Translations under genes and position numbers: made by a program
Origin: Mycobacterium sp. WUMAC-067
GTDB lineage: Bacteria > Actinomycetota > Actinomycetes > Mycobacteriales > Mycobacteriaceae
Direction: 5' to 3'
NCBI RefSeq assembly: GCF_020217485.1
Contig: NZ_JAEKMI010000015.1
Span: 1 to 64,000 of the forward strand
Length of the DNA stretch: 64,000 nt
Notes under the pieces: model-generated
Seen by the model: the letters and a program-made list of their open reading frames with translations, nothing else
Told to the model about the DNA's origin: nothing
The model's database searches: none
Shown: positions 1-8,675 of the stretch, in pieces
How the letters are laid out: the number at the start of each line of letters is the position of its first letter
How positions within the stretch are numbered: the stretch's first letter is position 1

Positions 1-420
1 GTGGTGGTAGAAGTTGCGGATCACCGTCACCTGGCCGGCGCCGAGTTCGCCGCGGCGTTGGGCGGCTGCGGTCGCGGCCAGGACCGGCGGCAGGGGTTCA
101 CCGGTCAGGGCATGGCGTTGACCTAAATCGGCGGCCTCTTGGATGCGCCGAGAGGCTTCGTTGCGGCTGATCAGGGTGCGCTCGACCAGGGCGTGGGAGA
201 GCCCGGCGCCCAGTTCCTGGGACGGGACTTGGCGGGCAAGGGAATTGAGCAGCGGATGCTCGATGACCGGAAGACGCCGGCGCAGCCGCTCACAGCGCTC
301 CAACACCGCCAACTGCTGCTGGATCGTCAACGCATCGAGCACCAACCCGCACGCGCGGTCCACCTCGGCATCGAGCGCATCGAACACCGCATCGACCTCG
401 GGCAAACCAGTGGAACTCAC
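1..420 (-). CDS. DUF222 / HNH endonuclease family protein (13E12 repeat type), 3'-truncated by window edge
   Basis: The first 140 codons of a longer gene are open to the window edge. The start is GTG at 420; an in-frame TAG lies four codons upstream, so no earlier start is possible. The translation has the look of the DUF222 N-terminal region of mycobacterial 13E12-repeat proteins: an early acidic helix (VDAVFDALDAEVDRACG), an LERCERLRRRLP stretch, IEHPLLNSLA, and the conserved HALTGEPLPP followed by GAGQVTVIRNF. Full-length members usually end in an HNH nuclease domain, which would lie beyond base 1 and is not visible. These genes are multicopy and linked to repeats in mycobacteria; their function is unknown. 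The family call is fairly sure; nuclease activity is only inferred. Confidence 0.8.
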   Translation of the reverse strand, partial: MSSTGLPEVDAVFDALDAEVDRACGLVLDALTIQQQLAVLERCERLRRRLPVIEHPLLNSLARQVPSQELGAGLSHALVERTLISRNEASRRIQEAADLGQRHALTGEPLPPVLAATAAAQRRGELGAGQVTVIRNFYHH

Positions 421-631
421 ACCGCCAAACTAACGACACCCTCTGACAAAAACCCTCGCATTGTGACCACTGAAACCACAGTGACACAAGGGAATTCGCT
501 ATGCGTTTCCGATATCCGAAATCGTGTCGGGGGAAGGTGTTGGCCCGGGGCGACACCTCTGGAAAGCCCGGGCGCACAGCCTCAAGCGACAAAAGCCGCC
601 GCCTCAGCCGCGCTCGAGCGAAAGAACCGCC

Positions 632-1903
632 TCAGTCGCGCTCGGGCGGACGCGTCGCGTACACCCACGACAAGAAGCGCGCCACGGCCTCCGCGGACCG
701 ATGCGCGCGCGGCGAACTGAAGATGTCGAAAGCGTGCTGGGCATGCGGCAATTCGGCGTAGGCGACCGGCGACTTCGACACCGCGCGCAGCTCCTCGACG
801 AACTCCTGCGCCTCACCCACCGGGATCAGGGAATCGTCGTGGCCGTGCAGGACGAAGAAGGGTGGCGCGTCGGCGCGCAGCCGCCGGATCGGCGAGGCGT
901 CGATGTAGATGTCGCGGTGGGTGCTGAATTTCCGCTTGACGACGAACTTTTGGAGCAACTCCACGAATTCGCGCCGGCCCTCGCCCTCGGTGGAAAACCA
1001 GTCGTAGCGCCCGTACACCGGGACGGCGGCGACCACCGACGTGTCGGCGTCCTCGAAGCCCGGCTGGAACGCCGGGTCGTTGGGTGTCAGCGCCGCCAGC
1101 GAACACAGATGGCCGCCGGCCGAACCGCCCGTGATCGCCACGAAATTCGGATCCCCGCCGTAGCGGGAGATGTTCTCCTTCACCCAGGCCAGCGCGCGCT
1201 TGACGTCGACGATGTGGTCGGGCCAGGTGTGCCGCGGCGACACCCGGTAGCCAATGGACACGCACACCCAACCGCGCGCGGCCAGGTGGCTCATCAGCGG
1301 ATAGGCCTGGGGCCGGCGCATTCCGATCACCCATGCGCCGCCGGGCACCTGGACCAGCACCGGCGCCTTGCCGTCGCGCGGCAGATCGTGGCGGCGCCAG
1401 ATGTCGGCGAGATTGGCGCGGCCGTGCGGTCCGTAGGACACCACGTTCGTCTTCTCGACGTAGCGGCGCCGCGCGACCGTATTGCCCAGCGGCAGGGTGC
1501 GACGCCCGCTGCGGGTGGGCTTGGTCTGCGGCAGCTTGTCGAGCGCCTCTTCGTAGTCGTCACCGAGTTGCTCGCGCAGCCCCGCCTCCAGCGCCGGGCC
1601 GGGGGTCGTCACGCCGCGGTACTTGATCACCGCCAGGATGGCCCAGGACGCCGCCGTCAGCGCCAGCGCCACTTTCCCGCGCCGTCCCGCGAAGTCGCCG
1701 CGGCGCCCGCGCCGCAGCACGTCCAAAAGCGAAGCGGAGAAGTACACGCCCGGCACCTCGGACGCCGGCCACCCGAACCAGAACACCAGCACCGTGCTGT
1801 AGCCCTTGCGGGCCAGCGGCCGTAATCCGTTGGCGGCGTTGGCCAATTCCAGCGCGGCGCGCGCCAGCGGCCTGGGCCTTCTGATCACCCGGATGAACCG
1901 CAT
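632..1903 (-). CDS. lipO: Alpha/beta hydrolase, LipO-type esterase/lipase
   Basis: 423 aa. The C-terminal two thirds is an HSL-type hydrolase domain: VPGGAW in place of the oxyanion HGGG, nucleophile elbow GGSAGG with Ser261, HGHDDS carrying the acid, and HAQHAFD carrying the histidine. The N-terminal ~130 residues are basic with a hydrophobic stretch (VALALTAASWAILAV), probably membrane-associated. It likely hydrolyses carboxyl esters of lipids; the substrate is unknown. The ATG overlaps the fadD12 stop as ATGA (1903), so it is translationally coupled to fadD12. Position and partner match lipO-fadD12 of M. tuberculosis. The catalytic triad looks intact. Confidence 0.88.
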   Translation of the reverse strand: MRFIRVIRRPRPLARAALELANAANGLRPLARKGYSTVLVFWFGWPASEVPGVYFSASLLDVLRRGRRGDFAGRRGKVALALTAASWAILAVIKYRGVTTPGPALEAGLREQLGDDYEEALDKLPQTKPTRSGRRTLPLGNTVARRRYVEKTNVVSYGPHGRANLADIWRRHDLPRDGKAPVLVQVPGGAWVIGMRRPQAYPLMSHLAARGWVCVSIGYRVSPRHTWPDHIVDVKRALAWVKENISRYGGDPNFVAITGGSAGGHLCSLAALTPNDPAFQPGFEDADTSVVAAVPVYGRYDWFSTEGEGRREFVELLQKFVVKRKFSTHRDIYIDASPIRRLRADAPPFFVLHGHDDSLIPVGEAQEFVEELRAVSKSPVAYAELPHAQHAFDIFSSPRAHRSAEAVARFLSWVYATRPPERD

Positions 1904-3534
1904 CAGCCGCCGACCCGTGCTCTCAGCTCCGCCCGCAGGATCTTGCCGGTGCTGCTGCGGGGAAGTTCATCAAGGACCGCGATCTCGCGGGGCACCTTGT
2001 AGTTGGCGAGGTTGTCCCGCACGTGTTGCTTGAGGGCGTCGGGGGTGGCCTTCTCAGTAAGGTGGCCGCCCGGTTCCAGCACCACGAACGCCGCCAGCCG
2101 CTGCCCGTACTGCTCGTCGTCGACGCCGATCACCGCCGCCTCCGCCACGTCGGGGTGTGCGGCGAGCGCCTTCTCCACCTCGATCGGGTAGACGTTCTCA
2201 CCGCCGGACACGATCATCTCGTCGTCGCGGCCGACGACGAACAGCCGGCCCGCGGAATCCAGATACCCGACGTCCCCCGACGACATGAATCCGGCGTGAA
2301 AGTCTTTCGTGCTGCCCGAGGTGTAGCCGTCGAACTGGGTGTTGTTGCGCACGTAGATGCTGCCGACTTCGCCGGCGGGCAGCTCGTTGAATTCCGGGTC
2401 CAGGATGCGGATTTCGGTTCCGCCCGCGGGCCGGCCCGCGGTGTCGGGCGCGGCGCGCAGGTCGGCCGGGGTGGCGGTGGCGATCATGCCGGCCTCGGTG
2501 GCGTTGTAGTTGTTGTAGATCACGTCGCCGAACGCGTCCATGAACGCGGTGACGACGTCGGGGCGCATCCGCGAGCCCGAGGCCGCGGCGAACCGTAGCG
2601 ACCGGCCGCTGTAGCGGCGCCGAATCTCGGGCGGCAGGTCCATGATCCGGTCGAACATCACCGGCACCACCACCAGGCCGGTCGCCCGGTGCCGGTCGAT
2701 CAAATCCAGCGTGGCCTCCGGGTCGAATTTGCGCCGGGTGATCACCGGGCAGGCGAACGACGCCGCGAGCAGCAGTTGGGAAAAGCCCCAGGCGTGAAAC
2801 ATCGGCGCCACGATCACGACGGGCTCCTCGGCCCGCCACGGCGTGCGGTCCAGGATCGCCTTCAGCGTGCCGATTCCCGCGTTGCCGCCAGATTGCTTGG
2901 CGCCCTTGGGGGTTCCGGTGGTGCCGGAGGTGAGCAGGATCATCTTGCCCTTGCGTCCGGTGCGCTTCGGTTGCGCCCCGCTGTGGACGGCGATCAGCTT
3001 CTCGATCGTCAGCTCATGCTCGGCATCGGTCCACGCCACGATGCGGGTCGCGCCGGGGGTGCCGGCCAGCGCGCGGTCCACCGTCTCGGTGAACTCTTCG
3101 TCGTAGATGACGGCGTCGACGCCCTCGCGGGTCACGACGTCGGCCAGTGCCGGCCCGGCGAACGACGTGTTGAGCAGCAGGATGTCCGAGCCGATCCGGT
3201 CGGCCGCCACCAACGCCTCGACGAACCCGCGGTGATTGCGGCACATGATCCCGATGACCCGGGGCTGGCCCGACGGCAACCCCTGCAGCGCCGCGGCGAG
3301 CGCGTTGCACCGCTCGTCGAGTTCCCGCCAGGTCAGGCTGCCCCGCTCATCGATCAGGCCGGGCCGGTCCGGGCAACGTTGGGCGGCGCTGGCGAATCCG
3401 GAGGTCATGCCCATGCCTTCGCGGCGCATGGCCGCGGCGATCCGCACGTAGCGATCCGGGCGCATGGGCGCGATCAGCCCGGCGCGGCGCATGGTTCCGA
3501 TCAGACCAAGGGTCTCGCTGAAAGGATTCGGCAT
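1903..3534 (-). CDS. fadD12: Fatty-acid-CoA ligase / acyl-adenylating enzyme FadD12
   Basis: 543 aa, normal length for the ANL superfamily. The P-loop-like motif LLTSGTTGTPKGAK is present, followed by the A5-type YNNYNATEAG, the YTSGSTKDFHAGFMSSGDVGYLD region, the hinge region FVVGRDDEMIVSGGENVYPIEVE, and the C-terminal catalytic lysine in PRSSTGKILR. It should activate fatty acids to acyl-AMP and then acyl-CoA in the cytoplasm or at the membrane. The start is ATG at 3534, three bases after the stop of the upstream acyltransferase gene, and the stop overlaps the lipO start. The three genes form one tight operon for lipid activation, transfer and hydrolysis. Chain-length specificity cannot be read from the sequence. 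Confidence 0.93.
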   Translation of the reverse strand: MPNPFSETLGLIGTMRRAGLIAPMRPDRYVRIAAAMRREGMGMTSGFASAAQRCPDRPGLIDERGSLTWRELDERCNALAAALQGLPSGQPRVIGIMCRNHRGFVEALVAADRIGSDILLLNTSFAGPALADVVTREGVDAVIYDEEFTETVDRALAGTPGATRIVAWTDAEHELTIEKLIAVHSGAQPKRTGRKGKMILLTSGTTGTPKGAKQSGGNAGIGTLKAILDRTPWRAEEPVVIVAPMFHAWGFSQLLLAASFACPVITRRKFDPEATLDLIDRHRATGLVVVPVMFDRIMDLPPEIRRRYSGRSLRFAAASGSRMRPDVVTAFMDAFGDVIYNNYNATEAGMIATATPADLRAAPDTAGRPAGGTEIRILDPEFNELPAGEVGSIYVRNNTQFDGYTSGSTKDFHAGFMSSGDVGYLDSAGRLFVVGRDDEMIVSGGENVYPIEVEKALAAHPDVAEAAVIGVDDEQYGQRLAAFVVLEPGGHLTEKATPDALKQHVRDNLANYKVPREIAVLDELPRSSTGKILRAELRARVGG

Positions 3535-3537
3535 GAT

Positions 3538-4347
3538 TCAGCCGAGAATCGGGAATCGGCGCTTGGCGGCGAGCTCGGTCAGGGCCTCCTGCATCACCGA
3601 TCGCACATACTCGTCGACCTCGTCGACGTCGGGGTCCTCGCCGAACTCCTTGGCGATGTCGATCGGCTCCAGCACCCGGGTCACGATTTTCGTCGGCAGC
3701 GGCAGGTTGGGCGGGATGACGGCGCTCAAGCCGAAGGGGAAACCGAACGACAGCGGCAAAATGGCGCTGCGCAGCAACCGTTTGATGCCCAGTCGCTCGG
3801 CGAGCCAGGTGCCGCGGGTCAGGTAGAGCTGGGTCTCCTGCCCGCCGATCGACACCGCCGGCACGATCGGGACGCCGGCGTCGATCGCGGTGCGGATGTA
3901 GCCCTTGCGGCCGTTGAAGTCGATGACGTTCTCCGACAGGGTGGGCCGGTAGGCGTCGTAGTCGCCGCCCGGGAACACGATCACCACCCCGCCGGACCGC
4001 AGCGCGACGGCCGCGTTCTCCCGATTGGCCCGGATGTACCCGGTGCGGCGGAAGAAGTCCGCGGTGGGGCCGGTCATGAGGATGTCGTGACTCAACGTGT
4101 AGACCGGCCGGTCGTAGCCGAGCTTGTCGTAGAAGTGAGCGCTGAAGATCGGGACGTCCATGGGGAACATGCCCCCCGAGTGGTTGCCGACCACCAGCGC
4201 CCCGCCGGGCGGGAACGAATCCAGGCCGTGCACCTCGGACCGGAAGTAGGTCTTCAACACCGGGCGCATCACCGCCATCAGGCGCTGGGTCAAGACGGGG
4301 TCGAATTTGCCGATGTCCCCGCCATCGGCGTTGTCGCTGTCGGTCAC
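3538..4347 (-). CDS. PlsC-type lysophospholipid acyltransferase family protein (Rv1428c-like)
   Basis: 269 aa, GTG start at 4347. The acyltransferase signature NHSGGMFPMD (NHx4D type) is at about residues 54-63, followed by FFRRTGYIRANRENA (block II) and FPGGDYDAYRP (block III, FPGG variant), then VPIVPAVSIGG (block IV). These match the glycerol-3-phosphate/acyl-acceptor acyltransferase fold. It is the first gene of the acyltransferase-fadD12-lipO operon, so it probably transfers acyl groups activated by FadD12, but the acceptor is unknown. It is divergent from the DUF3556-type gene across a 180-bp intergenic region that must hold both promoters. Confidence 0.85.
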   Translation of the reverse strand: MTDSDNADGGDIGKFDPVLTQRLMAVMRPVLKTYFRSEVHGLDSFPPGGALVVGNHSGGMFPMDVPIFSAHFYDKLGYDRPVYTLSHDILMTGPTADFFRRTGYIRANRENAAVALRSGGVVIVFPGGDYDAYRPTLSENVIDFNGRKGYIRTAIDAGVPIVPAVSIGGQETQLYLTRGTWLAERLGIKRLLRSAILPLSFGFPFGLSAVIPPNLPLPTKIVTRVLEPIDIAKEFGEDPDVDEVDEYVRSVMQEALTELAAKRRFPILG

Positions 4348-4527
4348 GTTCCTCCCTTGACGCTCGCGCCGGGCCAGATCGCCGAGTCGAGTCCCTCGAT
4401 GGTAGCGACCGGGGCGGCGCCGCTGTGATGGTGTTTCGGCATTTTCGCCCGCGTAAACCGTTTAGCCGGCTGCGGTGCCGATACATTCGATGGGCTAGCT
4501 GGTTTTCCGACAGGAACGAGGCCGCCC

Positions 4528-6273
4528 ATGGGATTCATGTCACCGGAACTTCCGGACGTCGACCGCAGCACCTGGCACACCTTGCCCCGGGCGACCCGGC
4601 TGCAAGTCGTGACCCGGCACTGGGCGGAACACGGATTCGGAACGCCATACGCCGTGTATTTGCTGTACCTGCTCAAGATCGCGCTCTACATCGCCGCGCC
4701 CGCCGCGATCATCTCGTTCACCCCCGGCCTGGGCGGCCTGGGCCGCATCGGCGACTGGTGGACGCAACCCATCGTCTACCAGAAGGTCGTCATCTTCACG
4801 CTGCTGTTCGAGGTCACGGGCCTCGGCTGCGGATCCGGGCCGCTGACCGGGCGGTTCATGCCACCGATCGGAGGCATCCTTTATTGGTTGCGGCCCAACA
4901 CGATTCGGCTACCGGCCTGGCCCGGCAAGGTTCCGTTCACCCGTGGGGATACCCGCACCGCCGTCGATGTCGCGCTGTACGCCCTCGTTCTGATCGGCGG
5001 GGTGTGGGCGCTGCTGTCGCCCGGTCACGGCGGGCCCGTCACCGCCGCGGGCGATGTCGGCCTGATCGACCCCGTCCTGGTCGCCCCGACGATCGTGGCG
5101 CTGGCCCTGTTGGGTTTACGTGACAAGACGGTGTTCTTGGCGGCCCGCGGTGAACACTATTGGCTGAAGCTGTTCGTGTTCTTCTTCCCGTTCACCGACC
5201 AGATCGCGGCCTTCAAGATCATCATGCTCTGCTTGTGGTGGGGCGCAGCGGTTTCCAAGCTCAACCACCATTTCCCCTACGTGGTGGCGGTGATGACGAG
5301 CAACAACGCGCTGCTGCGTCCCAAGCTGTTCACTCCGATCAAGCGCCTGCTCTACCTCGACCATGTCAACGACCTGCGACCGTCGCTGCTGCCCAAGCTG
5401 ATGGCCCACGTCGGCGGCACCACAGCGGAATTCGTGGTTCCGACGGTCCTGGTCTTCTTCGCCGCCGATCATCCGTGGCGGTGGTTCCTGATCGGGTTCA
5501 TGGTGCTGTTCCATCTCAACATCATTTCCAACCTCCCGATGGGAGTCCCCTTGGAATGGAACGTGTTCTTCATCTTCTCGCTGTTCTATCTGTTCGGGCA
5601 CTATGGCGCGGTCCGGGCCACCGATCTTCGCTCGCCCGTGCTGCTCGCGCTCGTGATCCTCGCGGTGGTGGTGGTCATCGTGGGAAACATGTTCCCCGAA
5701 AAGATTTCGTTCCTTCCGGCAATGCGGTACTACGCCGGCAACTGGGCCACCAGCGTGTGGTGTTTCCGCGCGGGCGCCGAGGAGAAGATCGACGCCGACA
5801 TCGTGAAGAGCTCCGCGCTCGTCGTCAATCAGCTGGCGAGGCTCTACGACCCGGACACCGCCGAACTCTTGGCAGACAAAATCGCCGCCTTCCGCGCGAT
5901 GCACGTGCATGGCCGGGCGCTCAACGCGCTGCTGCCGCGCGCGATCGACGACGAAGCCGACTACAAGATCCGTGAGGGCGAAATAGTCGCCGGGCCGCTC
6001 GTCGGCTGGAACTTCGGCGAGGGCCACCTGCACAACGAGCAACTGGTGCAGGCCGTGCAACGGCGCTGCCACTTCGAGGACGGCGACGTCCGGGTCATCG
6101 TCCTGGAGGGCCAGCCCATCCACGCCCAACGGCAGTCGTATCGCATCCTCGACGCCAAGGCCGGCGTGATCGAGGAGGGCTACATCGACGTCAAGGACAT
6201 GCTGACCCGCCAGCCCTGGCCCGAGCCCGGCGACGACTGTCCCGTCCACGTCGCCACACAGCGCACCAAATGA
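4528..6273 (+). CDS. Polytopic membrane protein, DUF3556-type (Rv1431-like)
   Basis: 581 aa, ATG start preceded by CAGGAACGAGG. Several membrane segments are visible: VYLLYLLKIALYIAAPAAIIS, the hydrophobic stretch around VDVALYALVLIGGVWALL, LFVFFFPFTDQIAAFKIIML, EFVVPTVLVFFA, WFLIGFMVLFHLNIISNLP, WNVFFIFSLFYLFGHYG, and VLLALVILAVVVVIVG. A soluble C-terminal domain of about 190 residues follows. I recognise it as the mycobacterial DUF3556 family; its function is unknown. The 3' end overlaps the next gene by ATGA, so it is coupled to an FAD oxidoreductase, which suggests membrane-linked redox or lipid modification. That inference is weak. Confidence 0.85.
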   Translation: MGFMSPELPDVDRSTWHTLPRATRLQVVTRHWAEHGFGTPYAVYLLYLLKIALYIAAPAAIISFTPGLGGLGRIGDWWTQPIVYQKVVIFTLLFEVTGLGCGSGPLTGRFMPPIGGILYWLRPNTIRLPAWPGKVPFTRGDTRTAVDVALYALVLIGGVWALLSPGHGGPVTAAGDVGLIDPVLVAPTIVALALLGLRDKTVFLAARGEHYWLKLFVFFFPFTDQIAAFKIIMLCLWWGAAVSKLNHHFPYVVAVMTSNNALLRPKLFTPIKRLLYLDHVNDLRPSLLPKLMAHVGGTTAEFVVPTVLVFFAADHPWRWFLIGFMVLFHLNIISNLPMGVPLEWNVFFIFSLFYLFGHYGAVRATDLRSPVLLALVILAVVVVIVGNMFPEKISFLPAMRYYAGNWATSVWCFRAGAEEKIDADIVKSSALVVNQLARLYDPDTAELLADKIAAFRAMHVHGRALNALLPRAIDDEADYKIREGEIVAGPLVGWNFGEGHLHNEQLVQAVQRRCHFEDGDVRVIVLEGQPIHAQRQSYRILDAKAGVIEEGYIDVKDMLTRQPWPEPGDDCPVHVATQRTK

Positions 6274-7697
6274 CGACCGCGGTGGTGGTCGGCGCCGGGC
6301 CCAACGGCCTGGCCGCGGCGATCCATCTCGCCCGCCACGGTGTCGACGTACAGGTGCTGGAGGCCCGCGAGACCGTCGGCGGGGGAGCGCGCTCGGCCGA
6401 GCTGACGGTGCCCGGGGTGATCCACGACATCTGCTCGGCCTTTCACCCGCTGGGCATAGGTTCGCCGTTCTGGAAAGAGATCGACCTGCAGCGGTACGGG
6501 CTGGCCTGGAAGTGGCCGGAGGTCGACTGTGCGCATCCGCTCGACGACGGCACCGCCGGCGTCCTGTACCAATCCCTCGATCGGACGGTCACCGGCATGG
6601 GGCCGGACGCCAGTCGGTGGCGACGCGCCGTCGGGGGCCTGGCGTCCGGATTCGATCAGCTGGCCGAGGACCTGCTCCGCCCGGTGATCAACGTTCCACG
6701 CCACCCGGTCCGCCTCGCGGGCTTCGGGCCCCGCGCGCTGCTGCCGGCGACCGTCCTGGCCCGCTGGTTTCGCACCGAGCAGGCGCGGGCGCTGTTCGGT
6801 GGATCGGCCGCGCACATCTACACGCGGCTGGACCGCCCGCTCACCGCATCCCTCGGGCTGATGATCCTGGCCAGCGGGCACCGCTACGGGTGGCCGGTCG
6901 CCGAAGGCGGTTCCGGGTCGATCACCAAGGCGCTGGCCGCCGCCCTGGAAGCGCACGGCGGCGCCGTCACCACCGGAATCACCGTCGCAAGCCGCCGCGA
7001 CATCCCGGACGCCGACATCGTCATGCTCGACCTGGGCCCCGCCGCGGCGCTGAACATCTACGGCGACGTGATGCCCGCCCGAATCAAGCGGTCCTATGCG
7101 CGCTACCGCCAGGGGTCCTCGGCGTTCAAGGTCGACTTCGCCATCGAAGGCCACGCCCCCTGGACCAACCCCGACTGCGGTCGCGCCGGCACCGTCCATC
7201 TGGGCGGCACGTTCGACGAGGTCGCCGACACCGAACGTCAACGCGCGCAAGGCACGATGGTGCGGCGGCCGTTCGTCCTCGTCGGACAGCAGTACCTGGC
7301 CGACCCGTCGCGCTCGGCGGGCGACATCAACCCGATCTGGGCGTATGCGCACGTGCCCTTCGGCTACACCGGCGACGCCACCGCGGCCGTCATCGACCAG
7401 ATCGAGCGCTTCGCCCCGGGATTCCGCGACCGTGTCGTCAACACCGTCAGCAGGGGGACCGCCGATCTAGAGGCCTATAACCCCAATTTCATCGGCGGCG
7501 ACATCATCGGCGGCGCCAACGACGGGCTCCAGGTCATCCTGCGCCCGCGCGTCTCGGTCAACCCGTATGCGACCGGTGTGCCGGGCGTCTACCTGTGCTC
7601 GCAGTCCACGCCGCCGGGCGCCGGCATCCACGGGCTGTGCGGCTATTACGCCGCCGAGGCGGCGCTGGGCCGGCTGCGCAAGCGTCGCAGCGATTGA
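6270..7697 (+). CDS. NAD(P)/FAD-dependent oxidoreductase, phytoene-desaturase-like (Rv1432-like)
   Basis: 475 aa. The N-terminal dinucleotide-binding motif VVGAGPNGLAAAIHLARHG is followed by a Glu-ending second strand and ETVGGGARSAEL, typical of the CrtI/phytoene dehydrogenase and amine-oxidase flavoprotein group. The C-terminal FAD contact YLCSQSTPPGAGIHGLCGYYAAEAAL is also typical. The ATG overlaps the stop of the membrane protein gene (ATGA), so the two are co-translated. The substrate is unknown; a hydrophobic lipid or isoprenoid is likely for this fold. Confidence 0.88.
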   Translation: MTTAVVVGAGPNGLAAAIHLARHGVDVQVLEARETVGGGARSAELTVPGVIHDICSAFHPLGIGSPFWKEIDLQRYGLAWKWPEVDCAHPLDDGTAGVLYQSLDRTVTGMGPDASRWRRAVGGLASGFDQLAEDLLRPVINVPRHPVRLAGFGPRALLPATVLARWFRTEQARALFGGSAAHIYTRLDRPLTASLGLMILASGHRYGWPVAEGGSGSITKALAAALEAHGGAVTTGITVASRRDIPDADIVMLDLGPAAALNIYGDVMPARIKRSYARYRQGSSAFKVDFAIEGHAPWTNPDCGRAGTVHLGGTFDEVADTERQRAQGTMVRRPFVLVGQQYLADPSRSAGDINPIWAYAHVPFGYTGDATAAVIDQIERFAPGFRDRVVNTVSRGTADLEAYNPNFIGGDIIGGANDGLQVILRPRVSVNPYATGVPGVYLCSQSTPPGAGIHGLCGYYAAEAALGRLRKRRSD

Positions 7698-8073
7698 CGG
7701 CGTAGCCCCGTCGACGGGACGGGCGGTCATACCGCGCCGCCGCCGCGGTTATCGCGTGGTGCCGCCCAACGGCACGTCGGTTGTCCACGGCTTGCCTACG
7801 CCGCCGTCGGAATCCCAGATCGATTGCCGGGCCATTCCCTTGCGTCTGGCCCTGCGGCGCATGCCCGCACGGAGTACGTCCTGGACCCTCAAGGGGCCAT
7901 TATGGATCAACGAGATCCCGGATTCTGTTGAGGGCGTTGCGCGCTCGTCAGCGGTGACGACGGAATGCGTGTCAGTGGTGTGCATCATGTTCGTGCATCT
8001 TTCTGTTCGTTGAAGGCAGTTGCTGTTTGGTTGGGTCCTGAACCGCGTGCCGGGCCACCTCGAACGGTGTGCG
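7698..8073. other. Intergenic stretch with at most one doubtful small gene
   Basis: 376 bp between the FAD oxidoreductase stop and the 3' end of the HPF-like gene. I see no RNA gene or strong hairpin. A partly palindromic GGACCCTCAAGGGGCC lies at 7883-7898. The only candidate gene is the weak minus-strand frame 7749-7985, listed separately. Confidence 0.5.
7749..7985 (-). CDS. Doubtful small hypothetical protein
   Basis: 78 aa, ATG at 7985 (a second ATG at 7988). The protein begins MHTTDTHSVVTADERATPST and contains a basic segment GMRRRARRKGMARQS. It sits 88 bp downstream of the HPF-like gene on the same strand, so it could be the last gene of that transcript. There is no convincing Shine-Dalgarno sequence and I do not recognise a family. 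It may be chance in this GC-rich DNA. Confidence 0.25.
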   Translation of the reverse strand: MHTTDTHSVVTADERATPSTESGISLIHNGPLRVQDVLRAGMRRRARRKGMARQSIWDSDGGVGKPWTTDVPLGGTTR

Positions 8074-8454
8074 CTAGTCCGGATGGCGGATGGTCGCGCG
8101 CTTGAGCCGGCGATTGTTCATCGGATCGTGTGTCGACTTCTGGTGTTCGAGCTGCCGGCTCAATTCGCGCTTTGCATCGCACAGAGCACGGGTGATGTCC
8201 GGGTTTTCCGCGACTGCTACGAGCAGTGGATGGCCGGGAAGGGTTGTGCGCAACGTGATGCGCTGTTCCTTGCCGCCGCGGTCCTGCAGGGTGACTTCGA
8301 TGTCCACATCTTTCGGATGCCATCTGCCTAGCTGCGCCTCGAGCGTGGACAACGTCTGTGTGACGTGGAGACGCTCCTTCGCGAGAAAGCCTGCGCCCAC
8401 GTGGATCACGTTCTCGCGGAAAGTGTTTCGCTTTGCGTGGTCAGAGTTCCTCAT
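8074..8454 (-). CDS. HPF/RaiA-like ribosome hibernation (S30AE-type) protein
   Basis: 126 aa from ATG 8454 (GAGG five bases upstream; the frame is open to 8529). The sequence fits the beta-alpha-beta-beta-beta-alpha layout of the HPF N-terminal domain: NVIHVGAGF strand; ERLHVTQTLSTLEAQLGRW helix; two long strands VDIEVTLQDRGGKEQRITLRTTLPG and LLVAVAENPD; then the typical last helix DITRALCDAKRELSRQLEHQK. Such proteins bind the 30S decoding region and silence ribosomes in stationary phase or hypoxia. No C-terminal dimerisation domain is visible, so it would be a short form. The call rests on pattern, not on an alignment. The neighbouring WS/DGAT gene, also a dormancy-type function, supports it. 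Confidence 0.6.
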   Translation of the reverse strand: MRNSDHAKRNTFRENVIHVGAGFLAKERLHVTQTLSTLEAQLGRWHPKDVDIEVTLQDRGGKEQRITLRTTLPGHPLLVAVAENPDITRALCDAKRELSRQLEHQKSTHDPMNNRRLKRATIRHPD

Positions 8455-8675
8455 GGTGGCCTCATTCCGGGTGTCAAGTTCCGAGGGTCTTGATCTGAGT
8501 TGGTCGACGCGTGGCCAGACGAATGTCATGCTGGCCGGCGACCGAAACAGCCAGGCCCAGAGCGGTCACAATGCCGATCGTGAGCACCAAAGTGCGGTGT
8601 GCTGCGGCGAACTCGTGAACGCCGATGACCAGTTTCCGGACTAGAACTCCAGTAAACGCCCCGTCAGACCGGTTG
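8455..8675. other. Intergenic region between HPF-like and WS/DGAT genes
   Basis: 221 bp. Both flanking genes read leftward, so it should hold the promoter of the HPF-like gene. I see no clear DosR-type palindrome, no hairpin and no convincing small gene. Confidence 0.4.

Noticed and set aside
7883..7898. GGACCCTCAAGGGGCC as a DosR-type box
   Set aside because: It does not fit the GGGACTTNNGNCCCT consensus well and is not upstream of the HPF-like gene.
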